A stretch of 64,000 bases of DNA from the NCBI RefSeq assembly GCF_003254645.1, contig NZ_PNFD01000004.1, positions 62,001 through 126,000 on the forward strand, in the 5' to 3' direction. The position numbers and the translations under genes are program-made. Below, in pieces: positions 51,166 to 59,630 of the stretch. The notes below the pieces were generated by a model. It had not been told where the DNA came from and ran no database searches. It saw only the letters and a list, made by a program, of their open reading frames with translations. Positions within the stretch are counted from its first letter, which is position 1; every line of letters starts with the position of its first letter. This stretch comes from Microbacterium suaedae (GTDB lineage: Bacteria > Actinomycetota > Actinomycetes > Actinomycetales > Microbacteriaceae).

Positions 51166-51885
51166 GTGGAAACCGACATGTCCGAGACCCAGGCGCAGCA
51201 CAAGCGGCTCGCCGACATCGTGTACGAGAGACTCTGCCAGGCCGTCGTCGATGGCTCGCTCACCCCCGGTCAGCGCGTGCGCGACAGCGAGCTCGCCGAC
51301 CGCCTCGGCGTCTCGCGCATGCCCGTGCGCGAGGCCCTGCAGCGCCTCGAGCGGCAGGGGCTCATCGAGATGGTCGCAAGCCGGTACACGCGCGTGACCG
51401 AGGTCACCCCCGAGATGCCCGCCCAGTCGCTCGAGTTCCTCGGCTACCAGCTCGGGATCGGCATCCGACTGGCCGTGCCGAGGATGGACGAGACGGCGCG
51501 CGCTCAGGTCACGGCTCTGCTCCGCGAAATCGGCCGCCTCGTCGCGAACGAGCCGAAGTCGGCCTATGAGGGCACGCAGCGACTCGGCGAGATCCTCGGA
51601 GCGCACAGCAACAACCCCCTCTTCCAGTCGACGATGTCCGACGCGTGGCTCACGCTCTCGCGCAATCTGCGCGGGACCTTCCCGATCGTCACGGCCGCTG
51701 CCGATATCCGAGCGACGCTCGAAGAAGCCGCGGTCGCGATCGAGCGAGGCGACGCGATCGCCGCCGAAGAATGCGTGCGAAGGATCTTCCTTCTGGGACC
51801 GGGTCAGTCCGGGTTGGTCGGTCGCGTCTCGAACCCCTGGGACGACGACGGCGACGAGAGCGCCCTCCGCGCGAGATCGGGCTGA
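51166..51885 (+). CDS. GntR family regulator (FadR/FCD type)
   Basis: Regulator of 239 residues with an N-terminal winged helix (about 14-78; LADRLGVSRMPVREALQRLE) and an all-helical C-terminal FCD-like effector domain (about 85-215). Metal-binding His residues typical of FCD are sparse (only one in GAHSNNP), so the effector site may be atypical. GTG 51166 follows GGGAGAGCC; an internal ATG at 51178 is an alternative but has poor spacing. A TAGTAT hexamer at 51136-51141 may be the -10. Its 3' end overlaps that of the convergent glycerophosphodiesterase gene by 82 bases. Target unknown. Confidence 0.88.
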   Translation: METDMSETQAQHKRLADIVYERLCQAVVDGSLTPGQRVRDSELADRLGVSRMPVREALQRLERQGLIEMVASRYTRVTEVTPEMPAQSLEFLGYQLGIGIRLAVPRMDETARAQVTALLREIGRLVANEPKSAYEGTQRLGEILGAHSNNPLFQSTMSDAWLTLSRNLRGTFPIVTAAADIRATLEEAAVAIERGDAIAAEECVRRIFLLGPGQSGLVGRVSNPWDDDGDESALRARSG

Positions 51886-52823
51886 TCGGCGAACACTCCG
51901 GTCACGCCGGCCGCGCGCAGCGCGCGCCATTCCGCGCGCCAATCGCCGTGCGCGGCGCGTGCAGAACCGAGGCGGTATCGCCGCGCCAGAAACGCGTTCT
52001 CGGCGCGGAACGTCCAGGTGAACAGCTCGAGCCCGCGTTCTCGCGCCTCGAGCGCGAACCGCGGGGGCGCCGTCTCACGGAGCAGAAGGCTCTTGTGCAC
52101 GCTGATGCCGTCGATCTGCGCGGCGAGAGAGTCGAGATCCTTCAGCTGGGCACGGTACGTGGGGGCAGCATCGCCCTCGGCGAGCGCGAGATCAAGCGCG
52201 GTTCCCGCGCGCTCGACGAGGTACACGTACTCGGCACGGATCCCGTGAACGCGCACCGCGTCGAGCGCAGACTGCTCGAACGACTCGATCACGAGGCGCC
52301 CCGGCGCGCCCGGCTTCTGCCAGCCCGACGCCCGTATCTCCTCCGCGACGAGGGCGGGGAGATCGATCCCGATCGCGGAGAAGTACGGCGCGTGCTTGAT
52401 CTCGATCACGACGCCGACCCCGCCGTCCCGCGCGATGTCGAGCACCTCCCGGAGGGTGAGGATCCGGTCCTCGCCGTCGTGCGCGGCGCTCGCGGGACGC
52501 AGCTTCGGGATCCTCTCGCGGCAGCGGAGCGTGCGCAGCTCGTCCCAGGTGAAGTCCTCCGTGAACCATCCCTCGAGCACGTGGCCGGCGAACTCCTTCG
52601 TCGTGCGCAGGTGCGCGAACTCGGGGCGGCCTGCGATGTCGGTCGTTCCGGAGATCTCATTCTCGTGCCGGACGACGAGCTCGCCGTCACGCGTCGCGAC
52701 GACATCGGGCTCGATCGCGTCTGCCCCCTGGGCGATCGCGAGTTCGTACGCCGACCGGGAGTGCTCCGGCCGATAACCGGGCGCGCCGCGATGGCCGATG
52801 ACGATGGGGGCGGAGGAACGCAT
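51804..52823 (-). CDS. Glycerophosphodiester phosphodiesterase
   Basis: Cytosolic GDPD-family enzyme of 339 residues that hydrolyses deacylated phospholipids to glycerol-3-phosphate and an alcohol. The metal and acid-base residues are visible: His11-Arg12 in IGHRGAPGYRPEHS, Glu38 and Asp40 in AIEPDVV, and His53 in VVRHE. VIEIKHAPYF supplies a further Glu. The C-terminal TFRAENAFL and GVFADQPDLA are conserved. ATG 52823 lies six bases after TACCCT, suggesting a leaderless mRNA. The last 27 codons are antisense to the end of the GntR gene. Confidence 0.92.
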   Translation of the reverse strand: MRSSAPIVIGHRGAPGYRPEHSRSAYELAIAQGADAIEPDVVATRDGELVVRHENEISGTTDIAGRPEFAHLRTTKEFAGHVLEGWFTEDFTWDELRTLRCRERIPKLRPASAAHDGEDRILTLREVLDIARDGGVGVVIEIKHAPYFSAIGIDLPALVAEEIRASGWQKPGAPGRLVIESFEQSALDAVRVHGIRAEYVYLVERAGTALDLALAEGDAAPTYRAQLKDLDSLAAQIDGISVHKSLLLRETAPPRFALEARERGLELFTWTFRAENAFLARRYRLGSARAAHGDWRAEWRALRAAGVTGVFADQPDLARRALSSPSSSQGFETRPTNPD

Positions 52824-52829
52824 CGTCAC

Positions 52830-52835
52830 AGGGTA
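52830..52835 (-). promoter_or_regulatory. -10 hexamer of a predicted leaderless glycerophosphodiesterase promoter
   Basis: Minus-strand TACCCT, six bases (GTGACG), then ATG at 52823. Confidence 0.5.
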
Positions 52836-52947
52836 GAGCTGCCCCGAGAAATCCGCGTGAACACAGCCCAGCCATAGGCTCGCGTCGATACTCTGGAGGA
52901 ACCGCGCGCACGCGCGACCAAGAGAACCCAGGAGTGTGACCGCAGCA

Positions 52948-53841
52948 ATGGCCAGCGCCGGATTCAACAACCCCTACTTCACGCAGGAGCCTGGACGCGC
53001 CCAGAACGGGTACGCCACGCCCCTCACTCCCACCGCGCCCCCCGTTCCGCCCGCGCAGGGCGTCGCAGATCAGGCGCAGATCGAGGGCATGTACGCCGCG
53101 CCCTCCGCCGGCACGCCGCAGACCGGCCGCATGACGTACGAGGACACGATCGTCAAGACCGTGATCCTGTTCGCCATCATGCTCGCCGTCGGCGTCGTCA
53201 GCTGGTTCATCACGCTCGGCGGCACGCTCTCGCCCCAGTCGGCCCCGACCCTCAACCTCCTGCCGGCGATCATCGGTGCCGTCGGCACGCTCGTCATCAG
53301 CCTCGTCATCGCCTTCCGCAAGACGGCACCCGTCGCGCTGACGTTCGCCTACGCGGTCGTGGAGGGGCTCTTCGTCGGCGGCATCTCGGCGTTCTTCGAG
53401 GTGGTCTGGCCCGGCATCGTGTTCCAGGCCGCGCTCGCGACGATCGCCGTGATCGGTACGACCCTCGCCCTGTTCGCGAGCGGCAAGATCCGCGCCTCGG
53501 CGAAGATGACGAAGATCGTCATGATCGCGATGATCGGCTACGGCGTGTTCTCGCTCCTCAACATCGGTCTGATGATGTTCGGCGTGCTGCCCCCGGAGCT
53601 GACGTTCGGCATGCGGGACATCACGATCATGGGCATCCCCCTTGGTGTCATCATCGGCATCGCCGTCGTCCTCATGGGCGCGTACATGCTCGTGCTCGAC
53701 TTCGACGCGATCCAGCGCGGCGTCCGCAACGGCGCCCCCGCGAAGCTCGCCTGGACGGCCGCCTACGGCATCATGGCGACCGTCGTGTTCATCTACATCG
53801 AGATCCTGCGAATGATCGCGATCCTGCGCGGCAGCGACTGA
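52948..53841 (+). CDS. Bax inhibitor-1/YccA family membrane protein
   Basis: Polytopic membrane protein of 297 residues. A Pro/Ala/Tyr-rich cytosolic N terminus (FNNPYFTQEPGRAQNGYATP) is followed by seven hydrophobic segments (from about residue 68). The C-terminal FDAIQRGVRNGAPAKLAW and YIEILRMIAILRG runs match the YccA/BI-1 group, which in bacteria is a pH-gated Ca2+ leak channel or protease modulator. I chose ATG 52948 with AGGAG about 13 bases upstream; the GTG at 52936 is too close to that site. A strong terminator follows. Confidence 0.9.
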   Translation: MASAGFNNPYFTQEPGRAQNGYATPLTPTAPPVPPAQGVADQAQIEGMYAAPSAGTPQTGRMTYEDTIVKTVILFAIMLAVGVVSWFITLGGTLSPQSAPTLNLLPAIIGAVGTLVISLVIAFRKTAPVALTFAYAVVEGLFVGGISAFFEVVWPGIVFQAALATIAVIGTTLALFASGKIRASAKMTKIVMIAMIGYGVFSLLNIGLMMFGVLPPELTFGMRDITIMGIPLGVIIGIAVVLMGAYMLVLDFDAIQRGVRNGAPAKLAWTAAYGIMATVVFIYIEILRMIAILRGSD

Positions 53842-53858
53842 GCAGCCGCCTGAGAGAG

Positions 53859-53893
53859 AAGGTCCGTCCCGGTTCGCCGGGGCGGACCTTTTT
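53859..53893 (+). terminator. Rho-independent terminator with UUCG tetraloop
   Basis: A 14-bp stem (one G-U pair) closes the tetraloop TTCG at 53873-53876 and is followed by five T residues. It starts 17 bases after the Bax-inhibitor-1 stop. This is the best canonical terminator in the window. Confidence 0.93.
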
Positions 53894-53959
53894 CGTGGGC
53901 GCAGACGAACTCATGTCCTGCGCTTCACCGCGGCATAGATGCCACATAGGGCGGGTCAC

Positions 53960-53974
53960 TTCACTCGAAGTGAA
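53960..53974. promoter_or_regulatory. Inverted repeat TTCACT-CGA-AGTGAA upstream of the DUF4956/VTC cassette
   Basis: Perfect 6-bp inverted repeat with a three-base spacer, 15 bases before the DUF4956 start. It may be an operator or a leader hairpin just 5' of the ribosome site AAAGGTGA. Confidence 0.4.
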
Positions 53975-53989
53975 CGAAAGGTGAACACC

Positions 53990-54589
53990 ATGCCCGACCT
54001 CACGATGCTCCTCATCGACCTCGCCGCGATCACGATCCTCACGATCGCGGTCTACTTCCGCCGCCATCGTCGGCGCGACCTCGTCGTCGCGTTCTTCGGA
54101 GTGAACATCGGCGTCTACGCCGTCGCATACGTGCTCGGTTCCGCCGACGTCGCGATGGGACTCGGCCTCGGTCTCTTCGGCGTGCTCTCGATCATCCGGC
54201 TGCGTTCAAGCGAGATCTCCCAGCGCGAGGTCGCCTACTACTTCGCGGCCCTCGCGATGGGGCTCATCGCCGGGCTGACCCCGGCATTCGGGGTCATGCC
54301 GGCCGTACTCATCGGCCTCATCGTCCTCGCCCTCGCGATCGTCGATCACCCGGCCCTCTTCGGAGCCACCCGGCACCGCACGATGCAACTCGACGAGGCG
54401 ATCGCCGACGAAGACGAGCTTCGCGCCGTGATCGGCGCCCGCGTCGGTGGCGACGTGCGCTCGCTGAACGTTCAGCACATCGACTTCGTCAACGACACGA
54501 CGCTCGTCGACGTGCGCTACCGCGTGACGAGCCAGGGCGATGAGCGAGATCGGGAGCGCAGCGCCGATCGCGCTGAGGTGTCCGCATGA
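53990..54589 (+). CDS. DUF4956 membrane protein
   Basis: Membrane protein of 199 residues with about five hydrophobic segments in residues 1-125 and a cytosolic C-terminal domain (about 130-199; QHIDFVNDTTLVDVRYRV). SIIRLRSSEISQREVAYYFAALAMGLI is the family hallmark. DUF4956 genes very often sit next to VTC-domain and CotH genes. ATG 53990 is favoured over GTG 53981 because AGGTGA lies six bases before it. It overlaps the VTC gene by four bases, so the two products are probably made in fixed ratio. Confidence 0.88.
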   Translation: MPDLTMLLIDLAAITILTIAVYFRRHRRRDLVVAFFGVNIGVYAVAYVLGSADVAMGLGLGLFGVLSIIRLRSSEISQREVAYYFAALAMGLIAGLTPAFGVMPAVLIGLIVLALAIVDHPALFGATRHRTMQLDEAIADEDELRAVIGARVGGDVRSLNVQHIDFVNDTTLVDVRYRVTSQGDERDRERSADRAEVSA

Positions 54590-55377
54590 GCACGGCAGTC
54601 ATCGAGGGTGTCGCATCGCGGTTCCGTCCGATCGGGCTCGACGAGCTCGTCGCGGAAGCCGCGCTCCTCACCCGCGTCGACCGGAAGTACCTCGTCCCCG
54701 CCGAACGCGTGATCGGGATCCTCCATCACCTGGACGACGCGACACGCGTACTCGAGATCGACGGCGAGCGCCGATCCCACTACGGATCGATGTACTTCGA
54801 CACCCCTGATCTGCTGAGCTACCACCTCGCGGCGCGCGGTCGGCGCCGACGCTTCAAGCTCCGTTGCCGCCACTATGTCGACACCGATGCCGCCTTCCTC
54901 GAGATGAAGACGAAGGGCAGCCGCGGCACAACCGTCAAGGAGCGCATCCCGCACCCGACAGACGCCGTCGAACGGCTCACGCCCGAAGGCCGCTCGCACG
55001 CGGCCGAGGCGATCTCGGCCCTTGGCCTCGAGGAGACGCTCGTCGACGATCTCGTCCCCACCCTGCACACGGGCTACCGCCGCATGACGCTCCTCCTGTC
55101 GGATGGCGCACGCGCGACGGTCGATTCCGATCTCGAATGGGCCGACACGTGGGGCGGACATCTGACGCGGCCCGGCCTCGTCGTCGTGGAGACGAAGTCG
55201 TCCTCGCGCGCTTCCGTCGTCGACCACCTGCTGTGGCGTGCGGGGATCCGGCCGTCGTCGGTCAGCAAGTTCGCGACCGGACTCGCCGCACTGCGACCCG
55301 ATCTCCCGTCGAACAAGTGGAGCCGCGTGCTCCGCACCCATTTCGCCGACGGCGCGCCCTCGACTCGCGTCGCCTGA
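54586..55377 (+). CDS. VTC-domain protein, probable polyphosphate polymerase-like enzyme
   Basis: Cytosolic protein of 263 residues with a VTC domain, the catalytic fold of yeast Vtc4 that makes polyphosphate from ATP inside a beta tunnel. Conserved charged residues are seen in TRVDRKYLVP (29-38), HYGSMYFDTPD, the RRRRFKLRCRHY run and FLEMKTKGSRGTTVKERI, and the late acidic VVVETKSSS. The DUF4956 membrane partner could anchor it or carry the product. True polymerase activity is inferred from fold; triphosphate-tunnel relatives with other activities exist. Confidence 0.88.
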   Translation: MSTAVIEGVASRFRPIGLDELVAEAALLTRVDRKYLVPAERVIGILHHLDDATRVLEIDGERRSHYGSMYFDTPDLLSYHLAARGRRRRFKLRCRHYVDTDAAFLEMKTKGSRGTTVKERIPHPTDAVERLTPEGRSHAAEAISALGLEETLVDDLVPTLHTGYRRMTLLLSDGARATVDSDLEWADTWGGHLTRPGLVVVETKSSSRASVVDHLLWRAGIRPSSVSKFATGLAALRPDLPSNKWSRVLRTHFADGAPSTRVA

Positions 55378-55396
55378 TTTCCCAAGGAGAACCACC

Positions 55397-57016
55397 ATGA
55401 CCACATCCCCCTCCCGCCGGCACCGGCCCGCTCTCCGCGTCGCGGTCGGCCTCGGCCTCACCTTCTCTCTCGGCGTCGCGGCCCTCACAGGCTGCTCGGC
55501 CATCGCCGACGCCGCGACAGATTCGACGCCCTCCGACGGCACGGCGACGACCGCATCGACGGCCTCGAAGTCCGAGAGCGTGTCGGCAGTCGTCGAGGCG
55601 AACGCCGACCAGACCGTCGTCAACGACGACGAGTGGTCGGCGGACGACGCACAGGACATCGCGCTGTCCGGATCCACCGCGGAGACCGACGCGTCCGGTG
55701 TGACGGTCGCGGACGGCGTCCTCACGATCACCGAGGCCGGCGTGTACCGCCTCTCGGGCGAGTTCTCCGGCTCGGTCGAGGTCGACGCGGCCGACGATGC
55801 GCAGGTCGTGCTGATCCTCGACGGCGTCACGATCGAAGCGGAGGATGCGCCCGCGATCCAGGTGATCTCGGCCGATGATGTCGCGCTCTTCCTCGAAGAC
55901 GGATCCACGAACGCTGCCACGTCGACCGGTTCATACGACGAGGAAGCCGAGGCCAACGCCGCGGTCTTCGCCGACACTGACCTCACGATCTCAGGCAACG
56001 GATCGCTGACGGTCGACGGATCCGCGAACGACGGCATCACCAGCAAGGACGACCTCGTCGTGCTCTCCGGAACCATCGACGTCACCGCGGCCGACGACGG
56101 TCTCCGCGGCAAGGATTCGCTCACGGTGCGCGGCGGTGAGATCACGGTCGATGCCGGGGGCGACGGCCTCGTGAGCGACCAGGACGACGACGACACGGAG
56201 GGCTGGGTCCTCGTCGAAGGCGGCACGCTCGACGTCACGGCCGGAAGCGACGGCATCGACGGATTCACCGACGTCATCATCACGGACGGCGACATCGCGA
56301 TCGCCGCGGACGAGGGCATCGAGGGCGGCACAGTCGCGATCGGCGGGGGCAGGATCGACATCGTCGCGTCCGACGACGGAATCAACGGATCCGCCGGGAC
56401 ACCGGACTCGACGACGACGTCTGCCGAGGATTCCACGGCCGACGAGGATTCCACGGCCGACGAGGACGCCACGGCAGATCGTGAGTTCCCTGGCGGCGAG
56501 ATTCCCGAGGGCGGGGACCGGCCCGACATGGGCGGCGGCATGCAGGACACGGGCGAGTGGGTGCTCATCGCGGGCGGCGAGATCACGATCGACGCCGCGG
56601 GCGACGGCCTCGACTCCAACGGATCCCTCGAGATCACGGGCGGCACGATCGTCGTGGGCGGCCCCACGAACAGCGGCAACGGCGCACTCGACGCGAACGG
56701 CGAGATCACCGTGTCAGGTGGCACCCTGCTCGCGCTCGACGCGGGCGGCATGAGTGAGACGCCGTCGACCGACTCAGCTCAGGCTTGGGTCGCCGCGAGC
56801 GCCTCCGGCTCGGCCGGCGCGACGATCGAGATCGTCGCGGCCGACGGAACCACCCTGTACTCCGACGAGGCCGCGAAGGACTTCGGCGCCGTGGTGTTCT
56901 CGAGCGCGGACGTCGCCGCCGGAGAGAGCTACACGATCACGGTCGACGGCTCCGAGGCAGCCACCGTGACGACCGGCGAGGCCCTCGCTGGAGGCATGGG
57001 CGGCCCGCGGGGCTGA
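55397..57016 (+). CDS. Carbohydrate-binding-domain (DUF4353-like) lipoprotein
   Basis: Secreted lipoprotein of 539 residues. The lipobox is ALTGCSA with Cys33. The mature part is highly acidic and built of short beta-strand repeats rich in Gly/Asp (TISGNGSLTVDGSANDGI, GGEITVDAGGDGLVS and similar), typical of a parallel beta-helix and of proteins annotated as carbohydrate-binding domain (DUF4353) near CotH and VTC genes. A low-complexity acidic linker with a tandem repeat splits the domain (about 335-375). It starts 19 bases after the VTC gene behind AAGGAGAACCACC. Ligand unknown; Ca2+ binding is plausible from acidity. Confidence 0.87.
   Translation: MTTSPSRRHRPALRVAVGLGLTFSLGVAALTGCSAIADAATDSTPSDGTATTASTASKSESVSAVVEANADQTVVNDDEWSADDAQDIALSGSTAETDASGVTVADGVLTITEAGVYRLSGEFSGSVEVDAADDAQVVLILDGVTIEAEDAPAIQVISADDVALFLEDGSTNAATSTGSYDEEAEANAAVFADTDLTISGNGSLTVDGSANDGITSKDDLVVLSGTIDVTAADDGLRGKDSLTVRGGEITVDAGGDGLVSDQDDDDTEGWVLVEGGTLDVTAGSDGIDGFTDVIITDGDIAIAADEGIEGGTVAIGGGRIDIVASDDGINGSAGTPDSTTTSAEDSTADEDSTADEDATADREFPGGEIPEGGDRPDMGGGMQDTGEWVLIAGGEITIDAAGDGLDSNGSLEITGGTIVVGGPTNSGNGALDANGEITVSGGTLLALDAGGMSETPSTDSAQAWVAASASGSAGATIEIVAADGTTLYSDEAAKDFGAVVFSSADVAAGESYTITVDGSEAATVTTGEALAGGMGGPRG
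56426..56479 (+). repeat. 18-bp tandem repeat (three units) inside the lipoprotein gene
   Basis: Two identical 18-base units (56426-56443 and 56444-56461) and a third degenerate unit (56462-56479) encode EDSTAD, EDSTAD and EDATAD. Being in frame, copy-number change would alter linker length without breaking the gene. Confidence 0.9.
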
Positions 57017-57025
57017 CTCGCGATG

Positions 57026-58324
57026 TCAGCGCAGCGGCCCGCCCTCCTCGATCACGCGGTCGAGGAGACGGCGGACGACCCGCGGATCCTGGCGGATCCC
57101 GTCGTGTTCGAACTCGTTCGTGATCCACAGATGCATGTTCGGCACGGCGTCGCGGGTCGCCTCGGCGAACTCGATCGGCACGAACATGTCGTCGTGGTAC
57201 ATCGCCGCCGCGACGGGCACCTCGTTGCGGGCCAGCTGCGCGCGATCGTACAGCTCCGGGTGATCGGTGCGCTCATGCAGCGCCATGACTGCATCGCGGA
57301 ACGGGCGCAGCGACGCGATCTCGTCGAACTGCCACGGGAAGAACATCTCGCCCGTGAACGGCATCGGGCGTCCCGCCGCGACCTCCTCGGCGGCATCGAA
57401 CCCGCCGAGCTCCTGTCGCATGCGGTGCGCCGCCCACCGGGTGGCGCCCGCCCCGTCGGCGTAGATCTCCTCCTGCAGCACGGCGTACAGGGGCCCGCTC
57501 CAGTACTGCGTGCGCTGGTCGACTCCGTCGAGGAAGGCGTCGCTAAGCCGCCCGGACGGAAGGATCGCCTCGTCGAGCAGCCACAGCAGCCGCTCCATTC
57601 CGGGGCCCATGCCGAAGTCGATCCCGAGCGTCTGCAGCCGGCGGGCGCTCAGCCGATCCCCACTCGGCAGCAGCACTTCGTCGTTCTCGACGATGTCGAC
57701 GATCGTCTGCAGCGTCTCGACGTGCCAGGGGTAGCGGCGGGAGAACTCCGCGGTCTTGCGCTGCACGCGCGGCAGGGTGTTCCGGTAGATATCGTCGATC
57801 GACGGGTCGATCGAGGTGATCCCGCCCGTGACGTAGCTCGCCTCGAGCGCGTCGGGCGCGAACGACAGATAGCTGAGCGTGAGGAACCCGCCGTAGCTCT
57901 GGCCGAGCGTCTGCCACCGGATGCCGCCGAACACCTCGCGGCGGATGTGCTCAGCGTCGGCGATGATCTGCTCGGCGCGGAAGCAGCGGATGTAGTCGGC
58001 CGCTTCCTCCGCCGTCATCCCGGCGACCGTCGCGCGGTCGATCGGCGTCGAGCGTCCCGTGCCGCGCTGGTCGAGCAGCAGCACGCGATGCGTCTTCAGA
58101 GCCTCGTCGATCCACCCCTCCCCCGGCATGGGCCGCGGCCCTTTGCCGCCCGGTCCTCCCTGCAGGAACAGGAGGACGGGCGCGTCGGACATCCCGGGCT
58201 TCTGCAGCTCGCGAGCGAAGAGGCCGATGCTCCGTCCGCTCGCGGGATCCGCCCAGTCAAGAGGGGCGGAAACGGCGTGGTCGCGGACGAGAACGCCGCG
58301 CAGATTGAACTCGTGCGTCGTCAT
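57026..58324 (-). CDS. Alpha/beta hydrolase, S33 prolyl aminopeptidase-like
   Basis: Cytosolic serine hydrolase of 432 residues. LQGGPGGKGPRP forms the oxyanion region (HGGPG-like with Gln for His), DQRGTGRSTPID is family-typical, and the nucleophile is Ser143 in GQSYGG. The catalytic Asp/His lie near MFVPIEF and TNEFEHDGIR. The cap domain is large (about 190-340), as in proline iminopeptidase. ATG 58324 is the start; the frame runs on antisense into the divergent MFS gene. It is convergent with the lipoprotein gene, with nine bases between stops. Confidence 0.92.
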   Translation of the reverse strand: MTTHEFNLRGVLVRDHAVSAPLDWADPASGRSIGLFARELQKPGMSDAPVLLFLQGGPGGKGPRPMPGEGWIDEALKTHRVLLLDQRGTGRSTPIDRATVAGMTAEEAADYIRCFRAEQIIADAEHIRREVFGGIRWQTLGQSYGGFLTLSYLSFAPDALEASYVTGGITSIDPSIDDIYRNTLPRVQRKTAEFSRRYPWHVETLQTIVDIVENDEVLLPSGDRLSARRLQTLGIDFGMGPGMERLLWLLDEAILPSGRLSDAFLDGVDQRTQYWSGPLYAVLQEEIYADGAGATRWAAHRMRQELGGFDAAEEVAAGRPMPFTGEMFFPWQFDEIASLRPFRDAVMALHERTDHPELYDRAQLARNEVPVAAAMYHDDMFVPIEFAEATRDAVPNMHLWITNEFEHDGIRQDPRVVRRLLDRVIEEGGPLR

Positions 58325-58409
58325 CCCTCCATCCTCGCGCACAGCGCGGAATCCGCTCTCCAGAGAGGCAGGTAGATTTGCGAGGTCCTTCTCATCTCCC
58401 GGGAGCCGC

Positions 58410-59603
58410 ATGTCCGTCACTCTCCGCGCGCACCGCAACGCGCTATTCGTGCTGTTCCTGCTTCCCGGCATCGGGATCGCGTCGTGGGTCACGCGGACCC
58501 CCGATGTGCGGGATCTCCTCAGCGCGTCGACTGCGGAGATGGGGCTCATCCTTTTCGGCTTGTCGATCGGCTCGATGATCGGGATCCTCGGATCTGGGCC
58601 TCTGGTGTCGCGCTTCGGCACGCGCCCGATGATCGCGGTCGGCGCGATGATCGTCGCCCTCGGCGTCGCGACCGCCGGCGCCGGATCCGCGGCCGGATCC
58701 GGCCCCGTCGTGGCGCTCGGGCTCGCGCTCGTGGGGCTCGGCATGGGCGGCGGCGAGGTCGCGATGAACGTCGACGGCGCCGAGGTCGAGCGCCTCCTGG
58801 GCCGCTCCGTGATGCCCACCCTCCACGGCTTCTTCAGCCTCGGCACCGTCCTCGGCGCCGTCGTCGGCATGCTCCTCACGGCGATCTCGTTCCCCGTCGG
58901 CTGGCACCTCGGGATCGTCGCCGTCGCCATGGCGATCGTCGTCGTCGCGGCGATCCGCTCCGTACCGAGCGGATTCGGGAAGCGATCCGCCTCCGCAGCG
59001 AACGAACGATCGCCGCGCCCGCGCGTCTGGCGCGATCCGAATCTCCTGCTGATCGGCGGCATCATCCTCGCGCTCGCGATGGCCGAGGGAACGGCGAACG
59101 ACTGGCTGCCGCTCCTCATGGTCGACGGGCACGGCTTCGACGCGGCCCTCGGATCGGCGACCTACGTGGTCTTCGCCGCGTCGATGACGATCGGGCGATT
59201 CCTCGGCGGTGGCTTCGTCGACCGCTTCGGCCGCGCCGCGGTCCTCGCCGGGAGCGCGCTCCTCGGCGCTCTGGGCCTCGCGGTCATCATCTTCGTCGAC
59301 AGCCAGATCGCCGCCGCGGTCGCCGTCATCCTCTGGGGCGTCGGCACCTCGCTCGGGTTCCCCGTCGCGATCTCCGCGGCGGGCGATTCGGGCCCCGATT
59401 CGGCGGCGAGAGTGTCGTTCGCGGCGACGATCGGGTACATCGCCTTCCTCGTGGGCCCGCCGGTCCTCGGCTTCCTCGGCGAGCACTTCGGACTGCGAAC
59501 AGCCCTCGTCGTGGTGCTCTGCCTCGTCGCCATCGCGATCTTCCTGTCCCGCGGGGCCCGCACCGTGACGGACCGTGCGTCGGCCGACGCCGACATTCGG
59601 TGA
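58410..59603 (+). CDS. MFS transporter (FucP/YbjJ-like)
   Basis: Twelve-helix major facilitator of 397 residues with no large soluble parts. ALFVLFLLPGIGIASWVTRTPDVRDLL at the N terminus, GGGEVAMNVDGAEVERLLGRSVMP and the mid-protein AMAEGTANDWLPL (after IILAL) resemble the YbjJ/inner-membrane MFS group related to sugar transporters. The start ATG follows GGGAGCCGC; TAGATT at about 58372-58377 may be the -10. It is divergent from the peptidase. Substrate not deducible. Confidence 0.9.
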   Translation: MSVTLRAHRNALFVLFLLPGIGIASWVTRTPDVRDLLSASTAEMGLILFGLSIGSMIGILGSGPLVSRFGTRPMIAVGAMIVALGVATAGAGSAAGSGPVVALGLALVGLGMGGGEVAMNVDGAEVERLLGRSVMPTLHGFFSLGTVLGAVVGMLLTAISFPVGWHLGIVAVAMAIVVVAAIRSVPSGFGKRSASAANERSPRPRVWRDPNLLLIGGIILALAMAEGTANDWLPLLMVDGHGFDAALGSATYVVFAASMTIGRFLGGGFVDRFGRAAVLAGSALLGALGLAVIIFVDSQIAAAVAVILWGVGTSLGFPVAISAAGDSGPDSAARVSFAATIGYIAFLVGPPVLGFLGEHFGLRTALVVVLCLVAIAIFLSRGARTVTDRASADADIR

Positions 59604-59630
59604 GCGGGACTGCCGCCGCGCCGGATTCGA

